From an uncultured Clostridia bacterium (lineage in GTDB: Bacteria; Bacillota; Clostridia; TANB77; CAG-508): DNA of 30,687 nucleotides. A program made the position numbers and the translations under genes. Below, piece after piece: positions 1 to 6,567 of this stretch (positions are counted from its first letter, which is position 1; every line of letters begins with the position of its first letter). The stretch spans positions 1 to 30,687 of the forward strand of contig CAQYCU010000010.1 in the NCBI GenBank assembly GCA_948919095.1. Direction: 5' to 3'. The notes under the pieces are model-generated. The model worked only from the letters and a program-made list of their open reading frames with translations. It searched no databases and was not told the origin of the DNA.

Positions 1-28
1 CCAAGTTGCCTAGTACCTAATCAAAAAA

Positions 29-53
29 TGTCCAATTTTTTGGGTTCAGTACA
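29..53. repeat. possible IS3-family terminal repeat
   Basis: Read on the minus strand this stretch begins TGTACTGAACCC and continues with an A-run and TTGGACA. That resembles the ends of many IS3-family insertion sequences. If so, the element extends leftward out of the window and position 53 is its outer edge. No transposase is visible inside the window, so the call rests only on the resemblance of the end sequence. Confidence 0.35.
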
Positions 54-79
54 GATTTCGTCGCACCCCTTATATGTAA

Positions 80-93
80 ATTGCAAAATGCCA
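80..93. repeat. 14-bp inverted repeat, left copy
   Basis: The sequence ATTGCAAAATGCCA occurs here and its exact reverse complement lies at 670-683. The pair encloses the G+C-richer secreted-protein gene. It could be the terminal repeats of a small cassette or the recombination sites of an invertible segment. Confidence 0.7.
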
Positions 94-139
94 GTGAAAA
101 TTAGACTTTAGGTTACTTTGTCAAAGCAGTCCGCTTAAC

Positions 140-637
140 TTAGTAAATCCACACCTGGAGAAAACCAGTTGCGCCATTGTTGTTTTTGACAGAGACTTCG
201 ACTGTGTAACCTCCCGGCTTAGCATTCCAGTAAACGATGTCCTTAGCGTCGGTATTAGGACCTAAATCTCTGGTAATCTTGGTTTCATTTTCAGAGATTA
301 TTTTAACAGAGACAGTTGCGTGCTCCGCAAAATCGTTTGTTTTGATGCGGGCGTGCCCCCAAGGACTCCAGCTTCCGTCTACGTTAACGGTGAAAGTGCC
401 AGTTTGATCGCCAGAGATGTTCACACAGGCATAACCAGAGAGGGTTCCCAAAGGCTGTACGCCGAAACTGGAAGTGTACTCCGGCTGCAGGTCAGACGAG
501 GTGCCCTCGATGGTGTTGGAAACGGCATAGGACTTGGTGTCGTCCGGAATCTCGGCAGCGAAAGCCGGAATGGCCAAAGCAACCAGCATAACTACTGCCA
601 GACACATACTGACGAATCCCTTTTTGTTGAACTTCAT
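140..637 (-). CDS. small secreted protein of unknown function
   Basis: This encodes 165 residues starting at the ATG whose complement is 635-637, placed behind a strong AGGAGG site (648-653 on the plus strand). An in-frame ATG six codons upstream lies on top of that site and is unlikely to be the start. Residues 1 to about 28 form a signal peptide: a short basic N-region, a long hydrophobic stretch and an AFA-A cleavage motif, so export is expected. The mature part is rich in Thr, Ser, Asn and Gly and looks like a small beta-sandwich, with no family recognised. Base composition is near 48% G+C, well above its surroundings, and the gene sits between perfect 14-bp inverted repeats, both signs of recent acquisition. 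It could be cargo of the mobile region, for example a surface-active or bacteriocin-like protein, but nothing in the sequence proves this. Confidence 0.75.
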   Translation of the reverse strand: MKFNKKGFVSMCLAVVMLVALAIPAFAAEIPDDTKSYAVSNTIEGTSSDLQPEYTSSFGVQPLGTLSGYACVNISGDQTGTFTVNVDGSWSPWGHARIKTNDFAEHATVSVKIISENETKITRDLGPNTDAKDIVYWNAKPGGYTVEVSVKNNNGATGFLQVWIY

Positions 638-669
638 GATGAAAATCCTCCTCAAATGTTAGTTGTATG

Positions 670-683
670 TGGCATTTTGCAAT
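670..683. repeat. 14-bp inverted repeat, right copy
   Basis: This is TGGCATTTTGCAAT, the exact reverse complement of 80-93. It lies just upstream of the secreted-protein gene, in the 5' untranslated or promoter region. A second, looser inverted repeat (CCATAAG at 688-694 and CTTATGG at 717-723) follows. Confidence 0.7.
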
Positions 684-810
684 ATTACCATAAGAAAGGC
701 TTACTTAAACATTTTACTTATGGCAAACACTTAAACTGTATTTTAAGTATCTTATAAATTATATCTAATATTGGAATAAAAATCCATAAAAGGGGAAAAA
801 AGCGGAAAAT

Positions 811-1654
811 TTATATATTTTTTAAAATAGTTAATATTACTTGTTTAGGAGTAGGCTTTTCATTATTATTTAATGAAAAATATGATTCCAAATTTGAATA
901 CTCGGTTTCACAATACATATAATTAATGGACTTCAATATATTAGATTTTATATTATTTTCAGTTGTATTGTATTTGTCAGAGATAATAGCATATACATCT
1001 TTAATATTATTAGTATTATAATTGAATTTTAGAATAAGTATAGCATCTACTATATATTTTGTGCCATTATGTTTTATATTAAATCCTAATTTAACTAACT
1101 CATCTAATATTTTTATCCTTGTATTTTCACGAATTTTTGAGGAATTCATAGATTCAAATATGAATTGCTTTAAATAAATTAAATTATCTAATGAAATATA
1201 ATTAATATTATTAGCAATTTTTTTGTTACAATTTTGTAAGTTACTATTTATAAGTATTAATGGAAAATAACTTATAGTTTGTTTATATAAATTCAGCTCA
1301 AATATTTCTTCATCCCTTAATTTTACGATAATCAACAGGAGCATTAAATAGTCTGTATATTTTAGACATATATTCAAAATCTATTATTTTATCAATTCTA
1401 TCAATAGTAAGTATTATATTACAATTATTTCTTTCTTGAGATGAGCTTGAAAGGTCATTAATAATCTCAGTACAATTCTTATCTTTAAAATCAGAATTAA
1501 TAACTAAGACATTAGGATTATCTTCATAATATTTATTTATAACATTTAGTCCATTAAAAACATTAGAAATGTTTAATTCTTTATCATTAGCAAGATAATT
1601 ACAACAACCTAAATTTGTTTCAAGATTTTCGTCTGCAACTAAAACCTTAACCAT
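811..1654 (-). pseudogene. divergent Spo0A-like response regulator, frameshifted
   Basis: Two overlapping minus-strand frames (1310-1654 and 811-1377) together make one Spo0A-like protein. The first gives a receiver-like domain of about 110 residues. The second gives a C-terminal domain aligning with the Spo0A DNA-binding domain, including a segment like YPTIAKKYNTT (here YAIISDKYNTT). They are joined by a one-base shift near 1310-1330, in or around runs of A and G. The receiver keeps the acidic pair D8-E9, but the expected phospho-acceptor Asp is Asn53 and the conserved Lys before Pro is Ala105, so it should not accept phosphate. The DNA-contacting Arg residues of the recognition helix are also replaced. 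The start is well supported by GGAGG (complement of 1661-1665) and a good promoter. It may be a decaying gene, a repurposed pseudo-receiver, or two separate products. Confidence 0.6.
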
Positions 1655-1690
1655 TGTTAGCCTCCAATAATCTCACTGTTTATAGACAGT

Positions 1691-1719
1691 ATTATAGCAC
1701 ATATATTATGTAAATTCAA
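1691..1719 (-). promoter_or_regulatory. sigma-A promoter of the Spo0A-like gene
   Basis: On the minus strand TTGAAT (1714-1719) and TATAAT (1691-1696) are separated by 17 bp, with transcription expected to start near 1684. The near-palindrome CTGTTTATAGACAG at 1676-1689 overlaps the start point and could be an operator. Confidence 0.65.
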
Positions 1720-1828
1720 TACATTTTATTAAATTATGTAAACTTACAACAACCAATTTTAACCCTAATATAGCCATTTTTAACCTTTTTCACGATAAAG
1801 CTATAAATGAAAATATAATCAGTTCAAC

Positions 1829-1960
1829 TTAATCAAAGTCTGTGGGAGACCTACAAAAGATTTAAAGAAATAAAAGATTTAGATACAGTGCTTTGATTAA
1901 TAAACTCCCCAAATAACTCCTATTAGAAATTGATTAGTCAATTTTTATTAGGAGCTTTTT
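1829..1960 (+). ncRNA. candidate structured RNA with intrinsic terminator
   Basis: The gap between the Spo0A-like gene and the sigma-like gene (1655-2051) has no coding capacity but is highly structured. TTAATCAAAG (1829-1838) pairs perfectly with CTTTGATTAA (1891-1900), and just inside it CTGT (1840-1843) pairs with ACAG (1885-1888). A terminator hairpin follows: CTCCTA (1917-1922) with TAGGAG (1949-1954), enclosing AAATTGA/TCAATTT, then C and five T. A TATAAT at 1814-1819 would start transcription at about 1826, exactly at the first stem, although no good -35 box precedes it. The closed stem plus terminator suggests a free-standing RNA of about 130 nt. No known RNA family was recognised. 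Confidence 0.5.
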
Positions 1961-2012
1961 ATTGTGAAATATAAATTATTGACTAAATACTTGCACTGTA
2001 GAGGACCACCTA

Positions 2013-2040
2013 ATTCATTTCAAAATTTGAAATGAATAGG
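2013..2040 (+). promoter_or_regulatory. perfect palindrome at the ribosome binding site of the sigma-like gene
   Basis: ATTCATTTCAAA (2013-2024) and TTTGAAATGAAT (2026-2037) are perfect 12-bp inverted halves around one A. Adjacent CCT (2009-2011) can also pair with AGG (2038-2040), part of the GGAGG ribosome binding site. This could be a hairpin that limits translation or an operator for a dimeric regulator. Confidence 0.6.
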
Positions 2041-2051
2041 AGGAAAGAAAT

Positions 2052-2507
2052 GTGCAATATGAGATAGACAATTATATATTGGAATATATAGAAGTAGAAA
2101 ACAAATATTATATATCATTTTTAGATAGTGTAAATAATAAATGTAGACTTGAAATAACAGAAGAAATATTTGATGCTTATATGACTTATAAAAAATGCAA
2201 TACAAAGATGGAGAATGATACTCGCAGACATATAGAATATTTAGATTTAACAGAAGAACAAATTTATAATAAATTAAAAGTTCAACCACAAAACATGGAA
2301 GATAGATATTTGAAATCTTTAGAAACTAATAAAATAAGAAAAGCATTAGACACACTTACAGATACACAATATAGAAGAATAATGTTACATAGCATTAATA
2401 AATATAGCATAAGAGATATTGCTAAGATAGAGAATGTTACTAAGAATCAAATTGAAAAAAGTATAAAACTAGGTAATAAAAAAATAAAAAAATTTTTGGA
2501 AAATTAG
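2052..2507 (+). CDS. sigma-70 region 4-like regulator of a mobile element
   Basis: This encodes 151 residues starting at GTG 2052, eight bases after GGAGG (2039-2043). An overlapping ATG at 2050 leads to a stop after five codons and is excluded. Residues from about 90 to the end (KALDTLTDTQYRRIMLH onward) form a helix-turn-helix like sigma-70 region 4, the part that contacts -35 boxes. The N-terminal part has the short beta/alpha pattern of small sigma-like proteins common on Tn916-type and other clostridial integrative elements. It lacks region 2, so it is not a full sigma factor. It probably regulates element genes as a DNA-binding activator or repressor. Its mRNA carries a strong palindrome at the ribosome binding site, and a terminator follows the stop after about 26 bases. 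Family assignment is good; the target is unknown. Confidence 0.75.
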   Translation: MQYEIDNYILEYIEVENKYYISFLDSVNNKCRLEITEEIFDAYMTYKKCNTKMENDTRRHIEYLDLTEEQIYNKLKVQPQNMEDRYLKSLETNKIRKALDTLTDTQYRRIMLHSINKYSIRDIAKIENVTKNQIEKSIKLGNKKIKKFLEN

Positions 2508-2533
2508 GGGGGACAAAACGGCATTTTTTGACC

Positions 2534-2570
2534 AAATAAGTGAGGGGAATAAAACTCTTCACTTATTTTT
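2534..2570 (+). terminator. intrinsic terminator after the sigma-like gene
   Basis: AAATAAGTGA (2534-2543) pairs perfectly with TCACTTATTT (2559-2568) and runs into a T tract. A run of six G directly follows the sigma-like stop codon. Confidence 0.8.
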
Positions 2571-2598
2571 AATTATAGAACATTGAAAATTGAATAAC

Positions 2599-2827
2599 AT
2601 TCATTGAATAAACTCTTAGTTTGAGCTAGTTAAATTTATGGAAACAGAGCCATAAAACTTAAATGCTAATTGGCAATTAGCAGGGCGATGATAAATTAAG
2701 TGAATAATAATACTCCTACCCAGTCATAGTTTGAGTCTTAAAAGGCCGCACACATTGAGGGTAGTTCTATAGGATAGGGAGATGGAATTTCTGAGGAACG
2801 ATTTTAGCCAAGCGTCATTCAATGAAT
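2599..2827 (+). ncRNA. candidate structured RNA of the mobile element
   Basis: The non-coding stretch 2508-2866 is less AT-rich than the genes around it and densely paired. An 11-bp perfect long-range stem closes it: ATTCATTGAAT (2599-2609) with ATTCAATGAAT (2817-2827). Inside are three more perfect helices: TTTATGG/CCATAAA (2635-2641 and 2650-2656, loop of 8), GCTAATT/AATTAGC (2665-2671 and 2675-2681, loop GGC), and CTACCC/GGGTAG (2716-2721 and 2759-2764). The motif TAGTTTGAG is repeated at 2617-2625 and 2727-2735. A terminator sits immediately upstream (2534-2570), separating it from the sigma-like gene. It could be a small RNA, a long 5' leader of the small gene at 2867, or a DNA site such as an origin of transfer. 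No known family was recognised. Confidence 0.55.
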
Positions 2828-2866
2828 TAAAGTAAAGCAATATAATTTTTAAGTGAAAGGAAAAAT

Positions 2867-3052
2867 ATGAATAGAAAAAAGTATAGAATAACAATAAAAA
2901 TGACTAAAACAACAATAATGGAACATGAGCAAGTAAATATGAAACAAGCTAAAGAAGATATAAAAAAATTACTAGAGAACGCTAGTAATGAAGTATTAGA
3001 AGAGACATTTGATTCAAAGCCAAAGTTTACTTATAAAATTGAAATTGTTTAA
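2867..3052 (+). CDS. small basic protein of unknown function (61 aa)
   Basis: ATG 2867 follows an AAAGGA site at suitable distance. The product is 61 residues: a Lys/Arg- and Thr-rich N-terminus predicted as beta strand, a central amphipathic helix (MKQAKEDIKKLLENA) and a C-terminal strand. There is no cysteine pair, signal peptide or membrane segment. It lies downstream of the structured RNA and upstream of the recombinase. Recombination directionality factors of large serine recombinases are often small proteins of this size coded nearby, which makes this a reasonable but unproven candidate. No homologue was recognised. Confidence 0.55.
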   Translation: MNRKKYRITIKMTKTTIMEHEQVNMKQAKEDIKKLLENASNEVLEETFDSKPKFTYKIEIV

Positions 3053-3154
3053 TAACTAAAAGCAATAAACCTGAAAAGTAAAATTAATTCTTTATGTGTA
3101 AAAGAAATGAATAAATAAAAAAAATAAGTATATATTTAGTAGAGGTGATTTAAT

Positions 3155-3292
3155 TTGGATGAAAAAGTAAAAGAATCTTATACAGAAGATGGGAAAGAAT
3201 TATTTCAAATAATCCAAGAATGGCTTAATGAAAATAATTCTTTTTTATATTGCAAAAGTGAAAAAGAAAAGGTAGAATATTATTGTAGATAA
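3155..3292 (+). CDS. small acidic protein of unknown function (45 aa)
   Basis: TTG 3155 follows a near-perfect GAGGTGAT ribosome binding site at 3142-3149. The frame runs 45 codons to TAA at 3290-3292. The product is mainly helical (KELFQIIQEWLNENN) with a C-terminal segment carrying two cysteines. It ends 36 bases before the recombinase start and is probably co-transcribed with it. The strong ribosome binding site is the main evidence that it is real. Function is unknown; a recombinase accessory role is only suggested by position. Confidence 0.55.
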   Translation: MDEKVKESYTEDGKELFQIIQEWLNENNSFLYCKSEKEKVEYYCR

Positions 3293-3328
3293 GAAGTAGT
3301 TATTATAACTCAAAGGAAGGAGGAAAAA

Positions 3329-4933
3329 GTGAAGGAGTTATATGATAGCTATTTCAATGTACTAAATGAGATTATATGGAGAGTAGCAATTTATGTAAGA
3401 TTATCCAGAGAAGATGAGAAAGATGAAAAAGGTAATGGACAATCAGAAAGTATAGAAAATCAGATTAATTTTTTGAGAAAAGTTGTAGAAAATAAGGGCT
3501 GGATCTTAGTAGATATTTATAAAGATGATGGTTACACAGGGACTAACTTTGACAGACCAGATTTCCAAAGAATGAAAGAAGACATTGAAAAAGGTAAAAT
3601 TAATTTGGTAATAACAAAAGACTTGTCGAGACTTGGAAGAGATTATATAGAAACTGGCAATTATATAGAAAGGTATTTTCCATCAAAAAATGTAAGATAT
3701 ATTGCAGTAAATGATAATATAGACACATTTGACAAAAAGAACTCAAACAATGATATGACACCATTTAAGTCTGTAATTAATGATATGTATGCAAAAGATA
3801 TATCAAATAAAGTACGAACAGCAATTTTTACAAAAGCAATAGATGGAGAGTGTATTAAATCGTTTTTACCATATGGATATAAGAAAGATGTGAATGATAA
3901 GAATAATATTTTAATTGATGAAAATGTTGCAGATATTGTAAAACTAATCTTTAATTTATATAAACAAGGAAAAGGAAAAAAACAAATAGCAGATTATCTT
4001 AATGAAAGGAATATTATTACACCATTAAAGTATAAAAATGAAAACACTAATTATTACAATCCTAATAAAAATTTTACTTATAAATGGAATCAAACAGTTA
4101 TTAGTAAAATTTTACGAGATAGAATTTATGCAGGTGATTTAGTACAATTAAAATATACAAAGGTAAATTATAAAGTAAAGAAAACAGTAAAAGTTTCAGA
4201 AAAAGAACAGATAATAATTAAAAACCATCATCCAGCTATTATAGATAGAAATACATTTGAAACTGTACAAGAAATGTTAGACAAAAAAGCTAATGAATGG
4301 AATTTTTATAACAGGAAGAGACATTTATTAACAGGCTTAGTATTTTGTAAATGTGGAAGTAGAATTACTTATAATTTGAATCATGGAAAATTTTCAAGAT
4401 GTGTATGTGCAAGTTACAAAAAGTATGGAAATGCATATTGCAGTAGTATTCATTTACACGAAGAAGAGTTGATTCAAAAAGTAACAGAATCATTAAGAAA
4501 TAACATAGAGAAGTATTTACATATGAGTGATTTGGATTTTAGCAAGTTAAATAAAAGTGAAAGTGAAGATTCTAAAAAAGATATATTATTTTTGGAAAAG
4601 AAGGAAGAAAGCATATCTAAAATTATAAGTAATTTATATGAAGATAAAGTTAATGGAATAATATCATTAGATACTTTTTCAGAATTAATGAAAAAGTATG
4701 AGAAACAAAAAAAAGAATGTATGGATAATTTAGAAGTATTGCATAAGAAAAAAGAAAATATGAGAGTAGAAAAGAATATAGAAACAGACAGCATTAAAGA
4801 AATAATGAAACAAGTATTATCTTTTAATGAAATTACTGATGATAATAGAAGTTTAATATTTAAACTAATAGATAAGATAATAATTGATGATAGAAACATA
4901 AGCATAAAGTATAAATTTAATATATCGGGATAA
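3329..4933 (+). CDS. large serine recombinase (integrase/excisionase of the element)
   Basis: This encodes 534 residues starting at GTG 3329, five bases after GGAGG (3319-3323). The resolvase catalytic domain occupies roughly residues 17-165, with nucleophile Ser26 in VRLSRED and the DLSRLGRDY motif carrying conserved Arg residues. A recombinase domain with the YGYKKD motif follows (about 185-310). Then comes a zinc-ribbon with Cys340, Cys342, Cys358 and Cys360 plus a later Cys, then a coiled coil (about 410-490) that controls synapsis direction. This is the full architecture of large serine integrases, which recombine attP with attB and need a directionality factor for excision. The gene sits at the extreme right edge of the element, 21 bases from the first readable cotJB codon, the usual position of such integrases. 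It appears complete and intact. Confidence 0.93.
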   Translation: MKELYDSYFNVLNEIIWRVAIYVRLSREDEKDEKGNGQSESIENQINFLRKVVENKGWILVDIYKDDGYTGTNFDRPDFQRMKEDIEKGKINLVITKDLSRLGRDYIETGNYIERYFPSKNVRYIAVNDNIDTFDKKNSNNDMTPFKSVINDMYAKDISNKVRTAIFTKAIDGECIKSFLPYGYKKDVNDKNNILIDENVADIVKLIFNLYKQGKGKKQIADYLNERNIITPLKYKNENTNYYNPNKNFTYKWNQTVISKILRDRIYAGDLVQLKYTKVNYKVKKTVKVSEKEQIIIKNHHPAIIDRNTFETVQEMLDKKANEWNFYNRKRHLLTGLVFCKCGSRITYNLNHGKFSRCVCASYKKYGNAYCSSIHLHEEELIQKVTESLRNNIEKYLHMSDLDFSKLNKSESEDSKKDILFLEKKEESISKIISNLYEDKVNGIISLDTFSELMKKYEKQKKECMDNLEVLHKKKENMRVEKNIETDSIKEIMKQVLSFNEITDDNRSLIFKLIDKIIIDDRNISIKYKFNISG

Positions 4934-4954
4934 AAGTGATAAAATAAAGTAAAA

Positions 4955-5014
4955 ATGAGTTATACATTTCCCAACCTGAACCAAGGGTGGCCTTGGGAAG
5001 GAGGAAGAAGTTAG
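4955..5014 (+). pseudogene. cotJB: cotJB 3' remnant at the element junction
   Basis: The last 19 codons of a CotJB-like spore coat protein remain, ending in GWPWEGGRS and TAG; a terminal WPW(E) motif is typical of CotJB. In frame upstream there is only a stop codon and AT-rich element sequence, so the rest of the gene is missing. The stop is directly followed by the cotJC start, the normal cotJB-cotJC arrangement, which confirms identity. Integration of the recombinase element within cotJB is the simplest explanation. Excision could restore the gene if the other half is intact. Confidence 0.7.
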
Positions 5015-5633
5015 ATGTGGAATTATAGCAAAATGCTTCAATATCCAATTAATATTAAAAATAAAAATCCAAGATTGGCAAAGTATATTATAAGCCAATA
5101 TGGGCGGACCTGATGGAGAAATTGAAGCTTCTTTAAGATATATATCACAGAAATTTGCAATGCCAGATGCAAGAACAAAAGCTGTTCTTAACGATATAGG
5201 AACAGAGGAACTTTCTCACCTTGAAATGGTAGGAGCATTAGTTCATCAACTAACCAGAGGAGCATCTATTGATGAAATAGAAAAGGCAGGACTTGGAGCA
5301 TATTATACTGACCATGGTGTAGATGTTTATCCACAAGCAGCAGCTGGTTTTCCATTAAGCACATTAGCAATAGCAGCTAAAGGAAATCCAATAACTAATC
5401 TACAAGAAGATTTAAGCGCTGAAAAGAAGGCTCAAGCCACATACGAAAACTTAATAGACTTATGTAGAGATGATCCAGATGTTGTGGATGTATTACGATA
5501 TTTAAGACAAAGGGAAATAGTCCATTTCCAAAGATTTGGTGAAGCATTAAGAAACGTGCAAGATTTGCTTATGGAAAAAAGATGCTTTGCAATGAGAAAT
5601 AATAATCAAGGCAATAATACACAAAGACAATAA
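5015..5633 (+). pseudogene. cotJC: cotJC spore coat manganese catalase-like protein, +1 frameshift
   Basis: ATG 5015 follows GGAGG and reads MWNYSKMLQYPINIKNKN, then the typical LAKYIISQYG of CotJC. It then shifts: an extra G within GGG at 5102-5104 throws the frame to a stop at 5111-5113. One base along, the frame continues with GGPDGE to the normal end at 5633. Without the extra base the protein would be about 205 residues, normal for CotJC. The downstream part keeps manganese-catalase ligand motifs (GTEELSHLEM and REIVHFQRF). CotJC belongs to the inner spore coat with CotJA and CotJB. Internal initiation at ATG 5100 would give a 177-residue form lacking the N-terminus. Either a true mutation or a one-base sequence error explains this; together with the split cotJB it points to a non-functional operon. 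Confidence 0.8.
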
Positions 5634-5640
5634 TAAATGG

Positions 5641-5679
5641 ATATGAAATCTACCAATAATGTAGGTTTCATATTTTTAT
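5641..5679 (+). terminator. intrinsic terminator of the cotJ operon
   Basis: ATATGAAATCTAC (5641-5653) pairs with GTAGGTTTCATAT (5661-5673), with one G-T wobble, a 7-base loop and a following T run. Confidence 0.9.
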
Positions 5680-5709
5680 ATGAGAAGCGCAAAAATTTTA
5701 CGAAAAATA

Positions 5710-5738
5710 TTGAAAAACTACATAAAATATAATATAAT
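5710..5738 (+). promoter_or_regulatory. sigma-A promoter of the AIM24-family gene
   Basis: TTGAAA (5710-5715) and TATAAT (5733-5738) are spaced 17 bp apart, with the start expected near 5745. Confidence 0.75.
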
Positions 5739-5771
5739 GTTTTCGGAAAATAATTTTAGGAGGATACCAAA

Positions 5772-6446
5772 ATGAATACAAAAATTATTGGGGATACATT
5801 ACCAGCAGTAATCTGTAAATTACAAAAAGGAGAAACAGTATTAACTGAAAATGGACAAATGAGCTGGATGGATGAAGGAATAGCAATGAAAACTTCAACA
5901 AATGGTGGACTAATGAAAGGTATAGGAAGAGCATTTGCAGGAGAATCAATATTTATGAACCTATATACAGCTGAAAAGGATGATGCTGAGATAGCATTTG
6001 CTTCATCATTTCCAGGACAAATATTAGAAATGGATTTAAAAGAAGGAGAAACAATTGTAGCACAAAAGAGAGCTTTCCTATGTTCAGACGCATCAGTTGA
6101 TATAAAAATGCAATTCCGTAAAAAGTTAGGAGCAGGCTTCTTTGGTGGAGAAGGCTTCATTATGCAAAAAATAACAGGACCTGGAAAAATATTCTTAGAA
6201 ATAGATGGAGCTGTTGTAAAAAAAGAATTAGCAGCAGGAGAAAAGATGAAAGTTGACAATGGATATGTTGCAGCAATGACTGAAAATGTTAAATTGGATA
6301 TAACAACAGTAAAAGGAATGAAAAATATATTATTTGGTGGAGAAGGACTATTCTTAACAACTCTAGAAGGACCAGGAACAGTATGGTTACAAACAATGCC
6401 AATTTCAAAACTTTCTTCATTACTTTATATTGGAACAGCCAAATAA
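5772..6446 (+). CDS. AIM24 / TIGR00266-family protein
   Basis: This encodes 224 residues, ATG 5772 preceded by TTAGGAGG. The sequence is all-beta with the family's glycine-rich turns, including two copies of a F(F/L)FGGEG(F/L)-type motif (around residues 123 and 178), and segments such as FPGQILEMDL and GPGTVWLQT. AIM24-family proteins form a beta-stranded jelly-roll-like fold. Bacterial members have no settled function, although the mitochondrial relative supports inner-membrane organisation. There is no signal peptide or membrane helix, so the protein is cytoplasmic. It has its own promoter and terminator and is therefore monocistronic. Identity is confident, role unknown. Confidence 0.88.
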   Translation: MNTKIIGDTLPAVICKLQKGETVLTENGQMSWMDEGIAMKTSTNGGLMKGIGRAFAGESIFMNLYTAEKDDAEIAFASSFPGQILEMDLKEGETIVAQKRAFLCSDASVDIKMQFRKKLGAGFFGGEGFIMQKITGPGKIFLEIDGAVVKKELAAGEKMKVDNGYVAAMTENVKLDITTVKGMKNILFGGEGLFLTTLEGPGTVWLQTMPISKLSSLLYIGTAK

Positions 6447-6455
6447 TAAATAATT

Positions 6456-6488
6456 AAGTGCCTAGATAATAGGCATTTAATTTTTTTG
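6456..6488 (+). terminator. intrinsic terminator after the AIM24-family gene
   Basis: TGCCTA (6459-6464) pairs with TAGGCA (6470-6475), extended by outer A-T pairs, and is followed by a seven-T run. Confidence 0.85.
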
Positions 6489-6509
6489 CATATAAAGTTA
6501 AAAATACTA

Positions 6510-6538
6510 TTGCTGTTTTGAAATCCTAATGATATAAT
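6510..6538 (+). promoter_or_regulatory. promoter of the ADP-ribosyltransferase operon
   Basis: TATAAT (6533-6538) lies 17 bp after TTGCTG (6510-6515). The -35 is only half consensus, so moderate or regulated activity is likely. Confidence 0.6.
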
Positions 6539-6567
6539 ACGAATAGTAAACAAGAGAGGACAAAAGA

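Larger units (their letters stand above)
1..4954. mobile_element. serine-recombinase mobile element interrupting cotJB (left end outside window)
   Basis: The right boundary lies between the recombinase stop (4933) and the surviving end of cotJB, which becomes readable at 4955. The N-terminal half of cotJB and the usual upstream cotJA are not found anywhere to the left, so the left junction must be before position 1 or the flank has been lost. Content fits an integrative element: a sigma-region-4-like regulator, small genes, structured non-coding DNA and a large serine recombinase at the very edge. Whether the Spo0A-like gene and the secreted-protein cassette belong to the element is inferred only from the absence of a left junction. 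The attachment core cannot be set without the other end. Confidence 0.55.

Noticed and set aside
320..757. 145-codon plus-strand open frame over the secreted-protein gene
   Set aside because: It overlaps a gene with a clear signal peptide and ribosome binding site on the other strand, lacks its own ribosome binding site, and its product has no recognisable pattern.
2020..2289. 89-codon minus-strand open frame opposite the sigma-like gene
   Set aside because: It is an aromatic-rich product typical of the complement of AT-rich genes, with no ribosome binding site.
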